A DNA stretch of 64,000 nt from Litchfieldella anticariensis FP35 = DSM 16096 (lineage in GTDB: Bacteria; Pseudomonadota; Gammaproteobacteria; Pseudomonadales; Halomonadaceae): positions 55,847 to 119,846 of the forward strand of contig NZ_KE332396.1 of assembly GCF_000409775.1 (NCBI RefSeq). Reading direction: 5' to 3'. The notes under the pieces are model-generated. The model did no database searches and was not told the origin of the DNA. It saw only the letters and a program-made list of their open reading frames with translations. Shown one piece after another: positions 18,862 through 31,381 of the stretch. Every line of letters begins with the position of its first letter. The stretch's first letter is position 1. The position numbers and the translations under genes are program-made.

Positions 18862-18954
18862 ACGACTCGATGCCGGTGCCGGTCAGCGGATTCATTCGTC
18901 GGATGAGGGGTGATCTCGTCAGACGGTCTCATATGATCATGGGAGGAAGTTGCG

Positions 18955-20100
18955 TTGAACAGACCCGCGATACTGGCCTTGGAAGATGGTAGCGTATTCC
19001 ACGGCACTGCCATCGGCGCCGATGGGCAAACCAGCGGTGAGGTCGTGTTCAATACGGCCATGACCGGCTATCAGGAGATCCTCACCGATCCTTCCTACAC
19101 CCGGCAGATCGTGACCCTGACCTACCCGCATATTGGCAATACCGGGGTCAATGACGAGGATGTCGAATCTGGCGCCATTGCCGCGGCTGGATTGGTGATT
19201 CGCGATCTGCCGCTCATCGCCAGTAACTTCCGTTCCGAACAGACGCTCTCCGACTATCTCAAGAGTCAGAACATACTGGGTATCGCCGATATCGATACCC
19301 GACGTCTGACGCGCATCCTGCGCAACAAAGGCGCGCAAAACGGTGCCATCCTCGCCGGTGACGAGGCTGAAGGGGAGAATGCCGTAGCGCGTGCCTTGCA
19401 GGCCGCCAGGGAGTTTCCGGGGCTCAAAGGCATGGACCTGGCCAAGGTGGTGTCTTGCCAGGCGCCCTATGAATGGAGCGAAGGCGAATGGACGCTGGGT
19501 GCCGGATATGCTGACACCACGATGCATGAGCGGCCTTTTCACGTGGTGGCTTGCGACTATGGGGTGAAGCGTAACATTCTGCGCATGCTGGCCTCGCGTG
19601 GCTGTCGCCTGACCGTGGTGCCGGCCCAAACCCCGGCTAGCGAGGTGTTGGCCATGAATCCGGATGGTGTGTTTCTGGCCAATGGTCCTGGTGATCCCGA
19701 GCCTTGTGATTATGCCATCGCTGCCATTCGCGACATTCTCGAAACTGAGATCCCGGTGTTCGGCATTTGCCTGGGGCACCAACTGCTGGCCTTGGCCAGT
19801 GGGGCGAAGACGGTGAAGATGAAGTTTGGTCACCACGGCGCCAATCATCCGGTCCAGGATCTGGATACCGGGCATGTGATGATCACCAGCCAGAACCATG
19901 GCTTTGCCGCCGACGAAACGACCTTGCCAGCCAATGTACGGGCCACCCATCGTTCGCTGTTCGACGGCTCGCTGCAGGGTATCGAGCGTATCGATCTACC
20001 GGCCTTCAGCTTCCAGGGGCACCCCGAAGCGAGCCCGGGGCCGCGTGATGTCGCGCCGTTGTTCGATCGTTTCGTCAAGATGATGAAAGAACGCCGTTAG
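18955..20100 (+). CDS. carA: Carbamoyl-phosphate synthase small (glutaminase) subunit
   Basis: 381 residues. It hydrolyses glutamine and channels ammonia to CarB for arginine and pyrimidine synthesis. N-terminal domain [33 protein letters not shown]; the class I glutaminase has [15 protein letters not shown] with the nucleophile Cys near residue 269, and [11 protein letters not shown] near the end. The start is TTG, supported by GGAGG 8 nt upstream and by the usual family N-terminus. carB follows after 56 bp. Confidence 0.97.
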   Translation: MNRPAILALEDGSVFHGTAIGADGQTSGEVVFNTAMTGYQEILTDPSYTRQIVTLTYPHIGNTGVNDEDVESGAIAAAGLVIRDLPLIASNFRSEQTLSDYLKSQNILGIADIDTRRLTRILRNKGAQNGAILAGDEAEGENAVARALQAAREFPGLKGMDLAKVVSCQAPYEWSEGEWTLGAGYADTTMHERPFHVVACDYGVKRNILRMLASRGCRLTVVPAQTPASEVLAMNPDGVFLANGPGDPEPCDYAIAAIRDILETEIPVFGICLGHQLLALASGAKTVKMKFGHHGANHPVQDLDTGHVMITSQNHGFAADETTLPANVRATHRSLFDGSLQGIERIDLPAFSFQGHPEASPGPRDVAPLFDRFVKMMKERR

Positions 20101-20156
20101 GCGCACGTCATCGTTAGATCGCCCGTTTTTCACCGAATTTGCCGCGGAAAACCGTC

Positions 20157-23100
20157 ATGCCCAAGCGTACCGACATCAAGAGCATCCTGATCATTGGCGC
20201 TGGCCCGATCGTCATCGGCCAGGCCTGCGAATTCGACTACTCCGGCGCCCAGGCGTGCAAGGCACTGCGCGAAGAGGGCTACCGGGTCATCCTGGTCAAC
20301 TCCAATCCGGCCACCATCATGACCGACCCGGCCATGGCTGACGCCACCTACATTGAGCCGATCACCTGGCAGGCGGTTGAGAAGATCATCGAGGCCGAGC
20401 GCCCCGCCGCCATCCTGCCCACCATGGGTGGCCAGACCGCGCTCAACTGCGCGCTCGACCTGGACAAGCATGGCGTGCTCCAGAAGTACGGCGTGGAGAT
20501 GATCGGCGCCAACGCCGACGCCATCAACAAGGCCGAGGACCGCGACCTGTTCGACCAGGCCATGAAGCGCATCGGCTTGGAGTGCCCCAAGGCCGAAGTG
20601 GCGCACTCCATGGAGGAGGCCTGGCGCATCCAGGAGTCTCTGGGCTTCCCGGTGATCATCCGCCCCTCCTACACCATGGGCGGCTCCGGCGGCGGCGTGG
20701 CCTACAACAAGGAGGAGTTCGAGGAGATCTGCGCCCGCGGCTTCGAGCTCTCCAACAACCACGAGCTGCTGATCGACGAGTCGCTGCTGGGCTGGAAGGA
20801 GTATGAGATGGAGGTCGTTCGTGACAAGAACGACAACTGCATCATCGTCTGCTCGATCGAGAACTTCGACCCTATGGGCGTGCATACCGGCGACTCGATC
20901 ACCGTAGCGCCGGCGCAGACGCTGACCGATAAGGAATACCAGATCATGCGCGACGCCTCGCTGGCGGTGCTGCGCGAGATCGGCGTCGAAACCGGTGGTT
21001 CCAACGTGCAGTTCGGCGTCGACCCCGATACCGGGCGCATGGTGGTCATCGAGATGAACCCACGGGTATCGCGTAGCTCGGCATTGGCCTCCAAGGCCAC
21101 CGGCTTCCCGATCGCCAAGGTGGCCGCCAAGTTGGCGGTTGGCTACACCCTGGATGAACTGCAAAACGATATCACCGGAGGTGCCACGCCGGCTTCCTTC
21201 GAGCCGTCGATCGATTACGTCGTTACCAAGATCCCGCGCTTCACTTTCGAGAAGTTTCCCCAGGCCAACGACCGCCTGACCACCCAGATGAAATCGGTGG
21301 GTGAGGTGATGGCCATCGGTCGTACCTTCCAGGAGTCGCTGCAGAAGGCGCTGCGTGGCATGGAGACTGGTAACGACGGCCTTGATCCCAAGGTTGCCAG
21401 CTTTGATGAGGAAGCCCTTGCCCATATCAAGGGCGAATTGCAGACGCCTGGTGCGGAGCGCATCTTCTATGTCGCCGATGCCATGCGCGCCGGTTTGAGC
21501 GTCGATGAGGTCTTCGCCTTGACCAAGATCGACCGCTGGTTCTTGGTTCAGCTCGAGGATCTGGTACGTATCGAGGCTGAGATAAGCCAGCGCTCACTCT
21601 CCGAGTTCAGTGCGCGTGAGCTGTTCGCGCTCAAGCGCAAGGGCTTTTCCGACGCGCGTCTGGCCAGCTTGCTGGGTGTTGCCGAGAAGGAATTGCGCAA
21701 GACACGTCAGAAATTGGGTATCCGCCCGGTCTACAAGCGTGTCGATACCTGTGCCGCCGAGTTTGCCTCGAGCACCGCCTACATGTACTCCACTTACGAG
21801 GAGGAGTGCGAAGCAGAGGTTTCGGACCGCCAGAAGATCATGGTGCTGGGTGGTGGGCCGAACCGTGTCGGGCAGGGAATCGAGTTCGACTACTGCTGCG
21901 TGCACGCCGCACTCGCGATGCGCGATGATGGTTATGAGACCATCATGGTCAACTGCAACCCGGAGACTGTTTCCACCGACTATGACACCAGTGATCGCCT
22001 CTACTTCGAGCCGGTGACCTTGGAAGACGTGCTGGAGATTGCCGACAAGGAGAATCCGGTCGGAGTCATCGTGCAGTTCGGTGGCCAGACACCGCTCAAG
22101 TTGGCCCGTGAACTCGAAGCTGCTGGTGTGCCGATCATCGGCACCACGCCGGACGCCATCGACCGTGCCGAAGATCGTGAACGTTTCCAGCAGATGATCG
22201 ACAAGCTGGGTCTCAAGCAGCCGCCGAATGCTACTGCGCGCAGCTTCGAGGATGCCTTTGTCAAGGCTGAAGCCATTGGCTATCCGCTGGTAGTGCGTCC
22301 CAGTTATGTGCTGGGTGGCCGGGCTATGGAGATTGTCTACACGGCCTCGGAGTTGGAAGGCTATATGACCCATGCGGTGAAGGTCTCCAACGACTCGCCG
22401 GTACTACTTGATCATTTCCTAAACGCTGCCATCGAGATCGATATCGATGCCGTCAGCGACGGGGAGCAGGTGGTAATCGGCGGTATCATGCAGCATATCG
22501 AACAGGCCGGTGTTCACTCCGGCGATTCGGCCTGTGCCTTGCCACCCTATTCATTGCCAGCGAACGTGCAGGATGAGATGCGCGACCAGGTCAAGCGCAT
22601 GGCGGTGGAACTGGGTGTGGTGGGGCTGATGAACGTGCAGTTGGCCTGGCAGGATGGTGAGATTTACGTCATAGAGGTCAACCCGCGTGCCTCGCGTACC
22701 GTGCCTTTCGTCTCCAAGTGCATCGGAACGTCACTGGCCCAGGTTGCCGCTCGTTGCATGGCTGGTAGGTCACTGGCCTCTCAGGGCTTTGAGCGTGAAA
22801 TCGTGCCGCACTTTTACAGCGTCAAGGAAGCGGTATTCCCGTTTAACAAATTCCCTGGTGTCGACCCGATTCTGTCGCCGGAAATGAAGTCTACTGGCGA
22901 GGTGATGGGCTCGGGGTCCACGTTCGCTGAAGCCTTCTACAAGGCCCAGTTGGGTGCTGGTGAGGCGATCCCTGCTCTCGATGGCGAACGCAAGGCTTTC
23001 CTCTCGGTGCGCGATCCGGATAAGGATGGTGTTATCGAGGTGGCGAAATCTTTGTTAGGATTAGGATTCAAACTATGTGCTACTCGCGGGACTGCGGCCG

Positions 23101-23387
23101 CTCTTGAGGCTGCCGGTCTAGCGGTGGACGTCGTTAACAAGGTCTATGAAGGTCGCCCACACATCGTCGACATGCTCAAGAACGACGAGGTGGCCTATAT
23201 CGTCAATACCACCGAGGGACGCCAGGCGATCAGCGACTCCTCGGTAATCCGTCGCACGGCCCTTGCCCGCAAGGTACCTTATGCCACGACGTTGGCTGGT
23301 GCCCGAGCGGTGTGTATGGCGTTGGAATACGGTAATGAGATTACCGTGCGGCGGTTGCAAGAATTGCATGCAGGAGCGGCACAATGA
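20157..23387 (+). CDS. carB: Carbamoyl-phosphate synthase large subunit
   Basis: 1076 residues with two homologous ATP-grasp halves and a C-terminal allosteric domain. Signatures include [67 protein letters not shown] in the second half, and the MGS-like end with [14 protein letters not shown]. Start ATG at 20157 ([10 protein letters not shown]) fits the family; an in-frame TTG 18 bp upstream is less likely. Roughly the first 900 bp has almost only G/C-ending codons, unlike the rest of the gene, suggesting intragenic recombination. The stop overlaps the greA start (ATGA). Confidence 0.98.
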   Translation: MPKRTDIKSILIIGAGPIVIGQACEFDYSGAQACKALREEGYRVILVNSNPATIMTDPAMADATYIEPITWQAVEKIIEAERPAAILPTMGGQTALNCALDLDKHGVLQKYGVEMIGANADAINKAEDRDLFDQAMKRIGLECPKAEVAHSMEEAWRIQESLGFPVIIRPSYTMGGSGGGVAYNKEEFEEICARGFELSNNHELLIDESLLGWKEYEMEVVRDKNDNCIIVCSIENFDPMGVHTGDSITVAPAQTLTDKEYQIMRDASLAVLREIGVETGGSNVQFGVDPDTGRMVVIEMNPRVSRSSALASKATGFPIAKVAAKLAVGYTLDELQNDITGGATPASFEPSIDYVVTKIPRFTFEKFPQANDRLTTQMKSVGEVMAIGRTFQESLQKALRGMETGNDGLDPKVASFDEEALAHIKGELQTPGAERIFYVADAMRAGLSVDEVFALTKIDRWFLVQLEDLVRIEAEISQRSLSEFSARELFALKRKGFSDARLASLLGVAEKELRKTRQKLGIRPVYKRVDTCAAEFASSTAYMYSTYEEECEAEVSDRQKIMVLGGGPNRVGQGIEFDYCCVHAALAMRDDGYETIMVNCNPETVSTDYDTSDRLYFEPVTLEDVLEIADKENPVGVIVQFGGQTPLKLARELEAAGVPIIGTTPDAIDRAEDRERFQQMIDKLGLKQPPNATARSFEDAFVKAEAIGYPLVVRPSYVLGGRAMEIVYTASELEGYMTHAVKVSNDSPVLLDHFLNAAIEIDIDAVSDGEQVVIGGIMQHIEQAGVHSGDSACALPPYSLPANVQDEMRDQVKRMAVELGVVGLMNVQLAWQDGEIYVIEVNPRASRTVPFVSKCIGTSLAQVAARCMAGRSLASQGFEREIVPHFYSVKEAVFPFNKFPGVDPILSPEMKSTGEVMGSGSTFAEAFYKAQLGAGEAIPALDGERKAFLSVRDPDKDGVIEVAKSLLGLGFKLCATRGTAAALEAAGLAVDVVNKVYEGRPHIVDMLKNDEVAYIVNTTEGRQAISDSSVIRRTALARKVPYATTLAGARAVCMALEYGNEITVRRLQELHAGAAQ

Positions 23388-23860
23388 ACAAGGTCCCGAT
23401 GACCGTCGCAGGTGAAGCCAGATTGCGTGAAGAGCTGGAGCAGCTCAAGAGCGTCGAGCGTCCCAAGGTGATCAATGCTATCGCCGAGGCGCGTGAACAT
23501 GGCGATCTCAAGGAGAATGCCGAGTACCATGCAGCTCGCGAGCAGCAAGGGTTCATCGAAGGGCGGATCCAGGAGATCGAAAGCAAGCTGTCGGCCGCGC
23601 AGGTAATCGACGTCACCAAACTGCCCAAGACGGGTAAGGTAATCTTTGGCGTGACCGTCGAGCTGTGCAATCTGGATACCGATGAAGAAATGCGTTATCG
23701 CATCGTCGGCGAGGACGAGGCCGACATTAAGGATGGCAAGATTTCAGTCACCTCGCCTATCGCCCGCGCTCTAATCGGCAAGGAAGAAGGCGATGTGGTG
23801 ATGGTCAGGACGCCCGGTGGTGAAGTCGAATATGAGATTGGCCGAGTCGAGCATCTTTGA
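23384..23860 (+). CDS. greA: Transcription elongation factor GreA
   Basis: 158-residue cleavage factor that rescues backtracked RNA polymerase. The N-terminal coiled coil contains [37 protein letters not shown] with the catalytic acidic tip (GDLKENAEY), and the C-terminal FKBP-like domain ends [29 protein letters not shown]. Its ATG overlaps the carB stop by four bases, so the genes are cotranslated. Confidence 0.98.
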   Translation: MNKVPMTVAGEARLREELEQLKSVERPKVINAIAEAREHGDLKENAEYHAAREQQGFIEGRIQEIESKLSAAQVIDVTKLPKTGKVIFGVTVELCNLDTDEEMRYRIVGEDEADIKDGKISVTSPIARALIGKEEGDVVMVRTPGGEVEYEIGRVEHL

Positions 23861-23871
23861 CCTTCGGTCAG

Positions 23872-23967
23872 CTGTAAGCTTCAAGCCGTAAGCTGTAAGA
23901 AAACACCTCGTGGCATCAGCCGCGAGGTGTTTGATTTTGCTTACAGCTTATAGCTCTCGACTTACAG
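23872..23967. repeat. Paired 28-nt inverted arms around the greA/yhbY terminator
   Basis: The left arm (23872-23899) starts CTGTAAG and ends TAAGCTGTAAG; the reverse complement of the right arm (23940-23967) starts and ends with the same blocks, with a divergent 10-nt middle. The arms bracket the terminator at 23901-23932. This resembles the CTGTAAGCTT-rich extragenic palindromes seen between convergent genes in pseudomonads and relatives (recalled, not searched). Confidence 0.65.
23901..23932. terminator. Bidirectional terminator between convergent greA and yhbY
   Basis: A 13-bp stem (AAACACCTCGTGG with CCGCGAGGTGTTT, one wobble) and a CATCAG loop, with A-tract on the left and GATTTT on the right, so it can serve both strands. 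Confidence 0.85.
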
Positions 23968-23981
23968 CCCTGAGCGTAAGC

Positions 23982-24308
23982 TCAGTGGCGGCCGTGATGG
24001 TCTTCGAAGCGTTTGATATTGGATAGCTTGGGATTGGCCCTGGGATTGGAGCGATAGAGCAACGCCATCTTGCCGATGGTCTGTGCTCGTTCCGCTCCAC
24101 TTTGGGCAATCAGTTGGTCGAGCACGATGGCACGATCGTCGCGCTCGGTAATGGCCAGTTTGATCTTGATCAGTTCATGATCGTTCAAGGCGCGCTCGAG
24201 TTCGGCCAATAGCCCCTCGGAGATACCGTTCTCGGAGACCGTGACCACTGGATCGAGGTGGTGGCCGATGCTGCGGAATGCTTTCTTTTGTGCCTGTGAC
24301 AAGCTCAT
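23982..24308 (-). CDS. yhbY: CRS1-YhbY domain RNA-binding protein
   Basis: 108-residue single-domain CRM protein associated with pre-50S ribosomes in E. coli. The text MSLSQAQKKAFRSIGHHLDPVVTVSENGISEGLLAELERALNDHELIKIKLA contains the RNA-binding core, and the GxxG-like loop is followed by IGKMALLYRSNP. Divergent from rlmE, whose product also modifies the 50S subunit; this head-to-head pair is widely conserved. Confidence 0.95.
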   Translation of the reverse strand: MSLSQAQKKAFRSIGHHLDPVVTVSENGISEGLLAELERALNDHELIKIKLAITERDDRAIVLDQLIAQSGAERAQTIGKMALLYRSNPRANPKLSNIKRFEDHHGRH

Positions 24309-24445
24309 GGTATCTTAACGGCTCCGGTTGCGCTGAACGCGTCATGGTACGGTGAAAGTCGCAACGGTGAAAGCACCAACCGCCGTCTCGATGCAGGCCC
24401 CTTCCGCAATCCCCGTGATTCCCAGTTTGATACGCAGGTGATGCC

Positions 24446-25123
24446 GTGGCTCGTGCCTCCAGCTCCAGCAAGCCTTCCGCGTCCCGACGCGGTACCAGCA
24501 AGAGCGCTGTCAGTAAAACCAGTGCAAGCTGGCTCAAGGAGCACTTTGACGACCAGTATGTACAGCGCAGTTGGCAGGATGGTTATCGCTCGCGTGCCAG
24601 CTATAAGCTGCTCGAGCTTGATGCCAAGGACAAGTTGTTCAAGCCAGGTATGGCGGTGATCGACTTGGGGGCTGCGCCAGGAGGGTGGAGCCAGGTCGCA
24701 GCCGAGAAGGTCGGTGATGGTGGGATGGTGATTGCCTCCGATATTCTCGACATGAATGCCGTGGCTGGCGTGGAGTTCATTGTTGGCGATTTCACCGAGC
24801 AGGAAGTGCTGGATGCCATTCTCACCACCCTGGGTAATAGGCCAGTAGACCTTGTGATGTCCGATATGGCCCCCAATATGAGTGGTATGGCCGCCATTGA
24901 TCAGCCTCAGGCAATGTATCTCGTCGAGTTGGCTCTGGATCTGGCGCGTCAGACATTGACGCCAGGAGGCCATTTCCTGGCCAAGGTGTTCCAGGGCGAA
25001 GGATTCGATGACTACCTGGCGGAGTTGCGCGGCAGTTTCGCCAAGGTGGCCACTCGCAAGCCGGAGGCTTCGCGCACACGCTCACGCGAAGTTTATCTGC
25101 TAGCGCAAGGATTTCGTGGCTAA
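24446..25123 (+). CDS. rlmE: 23S rRNA 2'-O-methyltransferase RlmE (FtsJ/RrmJ)
   Basis: 225 residues; methylates the 2'-OH of U2552 (E. coli numbering) in 23S rRNA late in 50S assembly. Catalytic Lys in [17 protein letters not shown] motif [19 protein letters not shown], then [13 protein letters not shown] with the catalytic Asp, and a Lys in LAKVFQGEG. The N-terminal 25 residues are Ser/Lys/Arg-rich, longer than in E. coli (209 aa), and probably bind rRNA. GTG start with AGGTGAT upstream. Followed by ftsH, as is common. Confidence 0.95.
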   Translation: MARASSSSKPSASRRGTSKSAVSKTSASWLKEHFDDQYVQRSWQDGYRSRASYKLLELDAKDKLFKPGMAVIDLGAAPGGWSQVAAEKVGDGGMVIASDILDMNAVAGVEFIVGDFTEQEVLDAILTTLGNRPVDLVMSDMAPNMSGMAAIDQPQAMYLVELALDLARQTLTPGGHFLAKVFQGEGFDDYLAELRGSFAKVATRKPEASRTRSREVYLLAQGFRG

Positions 25124-25292
25124 GCGTCGCTTGGCCGATAGCAATGGGCTAACGAGGCGATAGCCAGACACCCGAGACAGCGTATGGCACATTAGGTCAA
25201 GACTGGGATGGATGGATGAACGCCCCCTTGTACTGTAGTGTCGAATTACTAGGCTCATTTGGTAGACCGATTTTTAAAATGAGGGTACTCCC

Positions 25293-27275
<1,983 letters not shown>

Positions 27276-27295
27276 CCTCGATGGATGTCGCAAGC

Positions 27296-27320
27296 GAAGG
27301 CGCCCGCATCGGGCGCCTTC
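27296..27320 (+). terminator. Hairpin terminator after ftsH
   Basis: A perfect 10-bp GC-rich stem (GAAGGCGCCC with GGGCGCCTTC) with a 5-nt GCATC loop, followed by a short TT. It lies 21 bp after the ftsH stop. Confidence 0.75.
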
Positions 27321-27428
27321 TTGCACCATGGTTAGGTGCTGTTTACAGTGAATGTTTTTTGCGAGTGGCATCGGTCTTCGCCCAAGAGCGTGCGAGTGGC
27401 AGATGTCTCATCGGTAGGATCCACCTTC

Positions 27429-28292
27429 ATGAATGATTCCCCGACAACGGCTCCCTTGCACTGTGGCCGACATCGGCTCGATTTGTCCTACCCCAGAGTG
27501 ATGGGGATTCTCAACGTCACGCCCGACTCCTTCTCCGATGGCGGTCAACATACCTTGCTCGATGACGCCCTGCGCCATGCCGAGCGAATGCTGGCCGAAG
27601 GTGCAGCGATCATCGATGTAGGAGGAGAATCGACGCGTCCTGGGGCTTCGCCGGTTTCGCCACAGCAGGAACTGGATCGTGTGGCACCAGTGGTCGAGCA
27701 TCTGGTCCGTGAACTCGATGCCCTGGTCTCGGTGGATACCAGTGCGCCAGAGGTGATGCGAGAGGTGTCTCGTCTGGGGGCTGGCATGCTCAATGACGTG
27801 CGCGCACTGAGGCGCGAGGGTGCCCTGCAGGCGGCTGCTTGCAGCGGTTTGCCGGTGTGCTTGATGCACATGATTGGCGAGCCTGGGGACATGCAACAGG
27901 CGCCGCACTATGATGTGGATATCGAGGATGCGGTGTTGACCTTTCTCGACGAGAGGATTGCTGCCTGCGAGTCGGCCGGGTTGCGCCGTTCGCGTTTGAT
28001 CCTCGATCCGGGCTTTGGCTTTGGCAAGACCGTCGAACACAATCTGCGTCTGCTCAATCGCATGGACCAGTTGAAGATATTGGGATTGCCATTGCTAGCC
28101 GGTATGTCACGCAAGAGCATGATCGGGAAAGTGTTGGAGCGACCGGTGGAAGAGCGTTTGGCTGGAGGGTTGGCACTGGCCGCCTTGGCCGTCGAGCGTG
28201 GCGCGCGGATTCTGCGTGTTCATGATGTTGGGCCCAGCGTGGATGCGGTCGATATGACCTGGGCCGTACTACAAGAAGGCTTGGAGCCATGA
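27429..28292 (+). CDS. folP: Dihydropteroate synthase FolP
   Basis: 287-residue TIM-barrel enzyme joining p-aminobenzoate and hydroxymethyl-dihydropterin pyrophosphate in folate synthesis; the sulfonamide target. Signatures are [54 protein letters not shown] and [14 protein letters not shown]. The ATG at 27429 fits the family; an upstream ORF extension is not conserved-looking. It overlaps glmM by four bases. The preceding pathway step, FolK, is encoded 15 kb away in the same window. Confidence 0.97.
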   Translation: MNDSPTTAPLHCGRHRLDLSYPRVMGILNVTPDSFSDGGQHTLLDDALRHAERMLAEGAAIIDVGGESTRPGASPVSPQQELDRVAPVVEHLVRELDALVSVDTSAPEVMREVSRLGAGMLNDVRALRREGALQAAACSGLPVCLMHMIGEPGDMQQAPHYDVDIEDAVLTFLDERIAACESAGLRRSRLILDPGFGFGKTVEHNLRLLNRMDQLKILGLPLLAGMSRKSMIGKVLERPVEERLAGGLALAALAVERGARILRVHDVGPSVDAVDMTWAVLQEGLEP

Positions 28293-29635
28293 CAAGACGT
28301 TATTTTGGTACTGACGGCATTCGCGGTACCGTTGGCGAATATCCCATTACCGCGGACTTCATGCTCAAACTGGGCTGGGCCATGGGGCGGGTCCTCGCTC
28401 GAAAGGGACGGGCCAAGGTGCTGATCGGCAAGGATACTCGGATTTCCGGTTACATGTTTGAATCAGCGCTGGAAGCGGGGTTGTCGGCGGCGGGTGTCGA
28501 TGTATCGTTGCTGGGGCCGATGCCGACGCCTGGCATTGCCTATCTGACTCGGACTTTCCGGGCCGATGCCGGGATCGTTATTTCGGCCTCTCACAATCCT
28601 TTTGCCGACAACGGCATCAAGTTCTTTTCCGCTGAGGGCACCAAGCTCGATGACGGTATTGAAGCGCGTATCGAGGAAGAGCTCGATAAGCCCCTGACCA
28701 CAGTGGCCAACGATGCGCTGGGAAAGGCGGTACGCATTAGCGACGCGCCGGGGCGTTATATCGAATTCTGCAAATCGACGATCCCCGATCGGGTCAGTCT
28801 GCATGGACTCAAGATTGTGCTCGACTGTGCCCATGGTGCTACCTATCACATCGCCCCCAGCGTGTTCCGTGAATTGGGCGCCGAGGTCAGCCTGATCGGT
28901 GCTACACCCGATGGCTTGAATATCAATCAGCAAGTGGGCTCGACCCATCCCTCCAGCTTGCGAGCGGCGGTGATCGGGGCTGGAGCCGATCTCGGTATCG
29001 CCTTGGATGGTGACGGTGACCGGGTGCTGCTGGTGGATGCCGACGGCCGCGAGGTCGATGGTGACGATATCCTGTTCCTGATCGCCCGGGACCGACATGC
29101 GCGTGGTGAGCTTGGGGGGGGGGTGGTAGGTACCTTGATGTCCAATTTTGGTCTGGCCGCCGCACTTGAAGAGATGGGGGTGCCTTTCGAGCGTGCGCAG
29201 GTCGGTGATCGATATGTAACTGAGCGCCTGGTTGCCAATGGCTGGCAGCTCGGAGGTGAATCCTCGGGACACATCGTCTGTGGTCATGTGCAGACCACCG
29301 GTGACGGCATTGTCTCGGCGCTCCAGGTCGTGGCGATCATGGTGCGTGAGGGTGTGTCGCTAGCCCGGCTGCTGGAAGGGTTCGAGAAGGCTCCACAGGC
29401 GCTTGTCAACGTGCGCTTGACCCCCGATGTCGATCGGATCGCGTTGATGGCCAGTGATGACTTGAAACGCTCTGTGGCGGCAGTAGAGGCCGAACTGGGT
29501 GATGAGGGGCGTGTGCTGTTGCGGCCCTCAGGTACCGAACCGCTGATCCGTGTGATGGTCGAAGGGCGGCCACACCTGGATGTCAGGGGGTTGGCTCAGC
29601 GTATCGCCGATGATGTCGAAGCGTTGCTGACATGA
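28289..29635 (+). CDS. glmM: Phosphoglucosamine mutase GlmM
   Basis: 448-residue enzyme converting glucosamine-6-P to glucosamine-1-P for UDP-GlcNAc, peptidoglycan and LPS synthesis. The phosphoserine loop [20 protein letters not shown] lies near residue 100, the metal loop is [12 protein letters not shown], the sugar loop GGESSGHIV, and the phosphate loop [15 protein letters not shown]. Start overlaps folP (ATGA). A G10 homopolymer at 29114-29123 lies within the open reading frame (Gly-Gly-Gly) and could be slippery or error-prone. Confidence 0.98.
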   Translation: MTRRYFGTDGIRGTVGEYPITADFMLKLGWAMGRVLARKGRAKVLIGKDTRISGYMFESALEAGLSAAGVDVSLLGPMPTPGIAYLTRTFRADAGIVISASHNPFADNGIKFFSAEGTKLDDGIEARIEEELDKPLTTVANDALGKAVRISDAPGRYIEFCKSTIPDRVSLHGLKIVLDCAHGATYHIAPSVFRELGAEVSLIGATPDGLNINQQVGSTHPSSLRAAVIGAGADLGIALDGDGDRVLLVDADGREVDGDDILFLIARDRHARGELGGGVVGTLMSNFGLAAALEEMGVPFERAQVGDRYVTERLVANGWQLGGESSGHIVCGHVQTTGDGIVSALQVVAIMVREGVSLARLLEGFEKAPQALVNVRLTPDVDRIALMASDDLKRSVAAVEAELGDEGRVLLRPSGTEPLIRVMVEGRPHLDVRGLAQRIADDVEALLT

Positions 29636-29756
29636 GCGCATGCCTCGCGAGGTCGAGGCATCGAGTCGAAGGATAGTCGCTTCGGTTGCCATGAGTTGGT
29701 TGTCATGCTAGGAGCGCTCCTATACCATTTCGCTCCACCTTGAGAGGGGATTGCTT

Positions 29757-30506
29757 ATGCGGACGGCGCTGATTGCCGGCAACTGGAAGATGAACGGGTC
29801 ATTGGCGCTGGTCGAGCGTTTCGCTCAAGCCTTTGTCGAGACACGTATGCCGGCAGGTGTCGAAGTGGCATTGATGGTACCGTCACCTTACCTGGATGCA
29901 GCACGGCAGGCATTTGGTGGTACGCTGGTGGCGACGGGGGCTCAAACGTTGCACTCGGAATCTGGTGGCGCCTTCACCGGCGAGGTGAGCGGCTCAATGC
30001 TCGCCGAGTTCGGGGCACGCTATGTGCTGGTCGGCCACTCCGAGCGGCGTACCCTGTTCCACGAGGATGATGCCGCAGTGCTGGCGCGGGTCAAGGCAGC
30101 GCTTGCTGTGGACCTGGTCCCTATCTTGTGTGTCGGTGAGAGCCTGACTGAACGCGAAGCCAACCGCACCGAGGCCATTGTGTTGGGGCAGGTGGCGGCG
30201 GTTTTTGACGTTCTTGAGCCCTCCGAGCGGGAACGAATGCTCATCGCCTATGAACCGGTATGGGCCATCGGTACCGGCAAGACAGCTTCCCCGGAGCAGG
30301 CACAGGCAGTGCATGCGGCGATTCGTGCCCGGCTCAAGGAATATGATGCAGCGTTGGCTGCAGGTACACGTTTGTTGTACGGCGGTAGCATGAAGGCCGC
30401 CAATGCCGCGGAACTGCTTGCCCAGCCGGATATCGACGGCGGCCTGGTGGGCGGTGCTTCGCTACAAATCGACGATTTTCTAGCCATTTGCCAGTCAGCA
30501 GGTTGA
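29757..30506 (+). CDS. tpiA: Triosephosphate isomerase
   Basis: 249-residue TIM-barrel glycolytic enzyme. AGNWKMNGS carries the N-terminal Asn/Lys, YVLVGHSERRTLF the catalytic His, IAYEPVWAIGTGKTA the catalytic Glu, and GGLVGGASLQIDDFLAI is the phosphate-binding end. Start ATG at 29757 has GAGAGGGGA upstream; an in-frame start two codons earlier is possible. secG follows after 4 bp. Confidence 0.97.
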   Translation: MRTALIAGNWKMNGSLALVERFAQAFVETRMPAGVEVALMVPSPYLDAARQAFGGTLVATGAQTLHSESGGAFTGEVSGSMLAEFGARYVLVGHSERRTLFHEDDAAVLARVKAALAVDLVPILCVGESLTEREANRTEAIVLGQVAAVFDVLEPSERERMLIAYEPVWAIGTGKTASPEQAQAVHAAIRARLKEYDAALAAGTRLLYGGSMKAANAAELLAQPDIDGGLVGGASLQIDDFLAICQSAG

Positions 30507-30510
30507 ATCC

Positions 30511-30873
30511 ATGCAAGTTGCCATCCTTATGATCCATGTGGCGATCGCTATCGCCTTGATTGCTCTCGTCCTGCTGCAGCAGGGCAAGGGAGCCGAAGCT
30601 GGAGCCGCCTTCGGTGGTGGAGCTTCCCAGACCGTGTTTGGCTCACGTGGCAGTGGCAGTTTTCTGTCCAAACTGACCGCAGTGCTTGCAGCGGCGTTTT
30701 TCGTGACCTCCATGGCGCTGGCATATTTTGCCTCTGAGACTGGTCAGGCGCCCAAGGCTGGTATCCCAGATGCGCGCTTGATCGAACAGCAGCAAAACGG
30801 GGTGCCGACCCTTGACGAGGAGTCAAAGGACGTGGATAATGCCGCGCCAGTGCTGGAGGAAAGCGGCAGCTGA
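30511..30873 (+). CDS. secG: Preprotein translocase subunit SecG
   Basis: 120-residue membrane subunit of SecYEG. Two transmembrane helices (about residues 2-22 and 52-72) flank the conserved cytoplasmic loop LLQQGKGAEAGAAFGGGASQTVFGSRGSGSFLSKLTA. The hydrophilic C-terminal tail is rich in acidic residues. It sits between tpiA and tRNA-Leu, the standard gammaproteobacterial order. Confidence 0.96.
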   Translation: MQVAILMIHVAIAIALIALVLLQQGKGAEAGAAFGGGASQTVFGSRGSGSFLSKLTAVLAAAFFVTSMALAYFASETGQAPKAGIPDARLIEQQQNGVPTLDEESKDVDNAAPVLEESGS

Positions 30874-30902
30874 TGTTGCCGCTTTTCGATGCATCCCCCG
30901 AT

Positions 30903-30989
30903 GCCGAAGTGGTGGAATTGGTAGACACGCTATCTTGAGGGGGTAGTGACCTTATGGTCGTGCGGGTTCAAGTCCCGCCTTCGGCACCA
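30903..30989 (+). tRNA. tRNA-Leu (anticodon GAG)
   Basis: 87 nt including encoded CCA. Acceptor GCCGAAG pairs with CTTCGGC; the anticodon stem CTATC/GGTAG closes the loop TTGAGGG with anticodon GAG; a long variable arm (class II) and the T-arm GGTTCAAGTCC are present. It is followed by a weak hairpin (CTGAATGC/GTATTCAG). Confidence 0.97.
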
Positions 30990-31053
30990 ACTGAATGCTA
31001 TATGTTTGTGGGTATTCAGTGCAAGATTGGCACTCCGGCGATGCCTCGCATTC

Positions 31054-31082
31054 TTGACGGAATCGTGAGTCTCTCGTATAAT
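31054..31082 (+). promoter_or_regulatory. Sigma-70 promoter of the initiator tRNA
   Basis: TTGACG, a 17-bp spacer and TATAAT, about 17 bp upstream of the tRNA 5' end. Nearly consensus, as expected for a strong stable-RNA promoter; it can also supply the rimP-nusA-infB genes by read-through. Confidence 0.9.
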
Positions 31083-31098
31083 CGCCGACCTGTAATGA

Positions 31099-31175
<77 letters not shown>

Positions 31176-31235
31176 TTTCGCCGAAGTCGTTGCCTTGTCG
31201 AGGGGCCTCGGTGGATGGTGTGAAAGGTTTCTTGT

Positions 31236-31265
31236 AAAAGGCCCCTTCCAGTGAAGGGGCTTTTT
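31236..31265 (+). terminator. Intrinsic terminator after tRNA-fMet
   Basis: AAAAG, GCCCCTTC, loop CAGT, GAAGGGGC, five T. It separates the tRNA from rimP and probably sets the read-through level into the nusA-infB genes. Confidence 0.9.
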
Positions 31266-31381
31266 GTTAGCAGCTCATCTGTTGACCGTTCAGGTGTTAA
31301 CAGCAATGCCAATCAGCCACCTAGCTTTTTCATGAACTCCTGGCCAGGTGCCTGATGCAACGGCTGTAGGAGTCTTCGTCT

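Noticed and set aside
20130..21425. 431-codon open frame antisense to carB
   Set aside because: Lies opposite the highly G/C-ending part of carB, which removes stop codons from the complementary frame; its composition is not protein-like.
25124..25292. Search for a sigma-32 promoter before ftsH
   Set aside because: No CTTGAA/CCCCAT pair with correct spacing was found; only weak sigma-70-like boxes.
29114..29123. Frameshift in glmM at the G10 tract
   Set aside because: The reading frame is continuous through the tract and all family motifs downstream are in frame.
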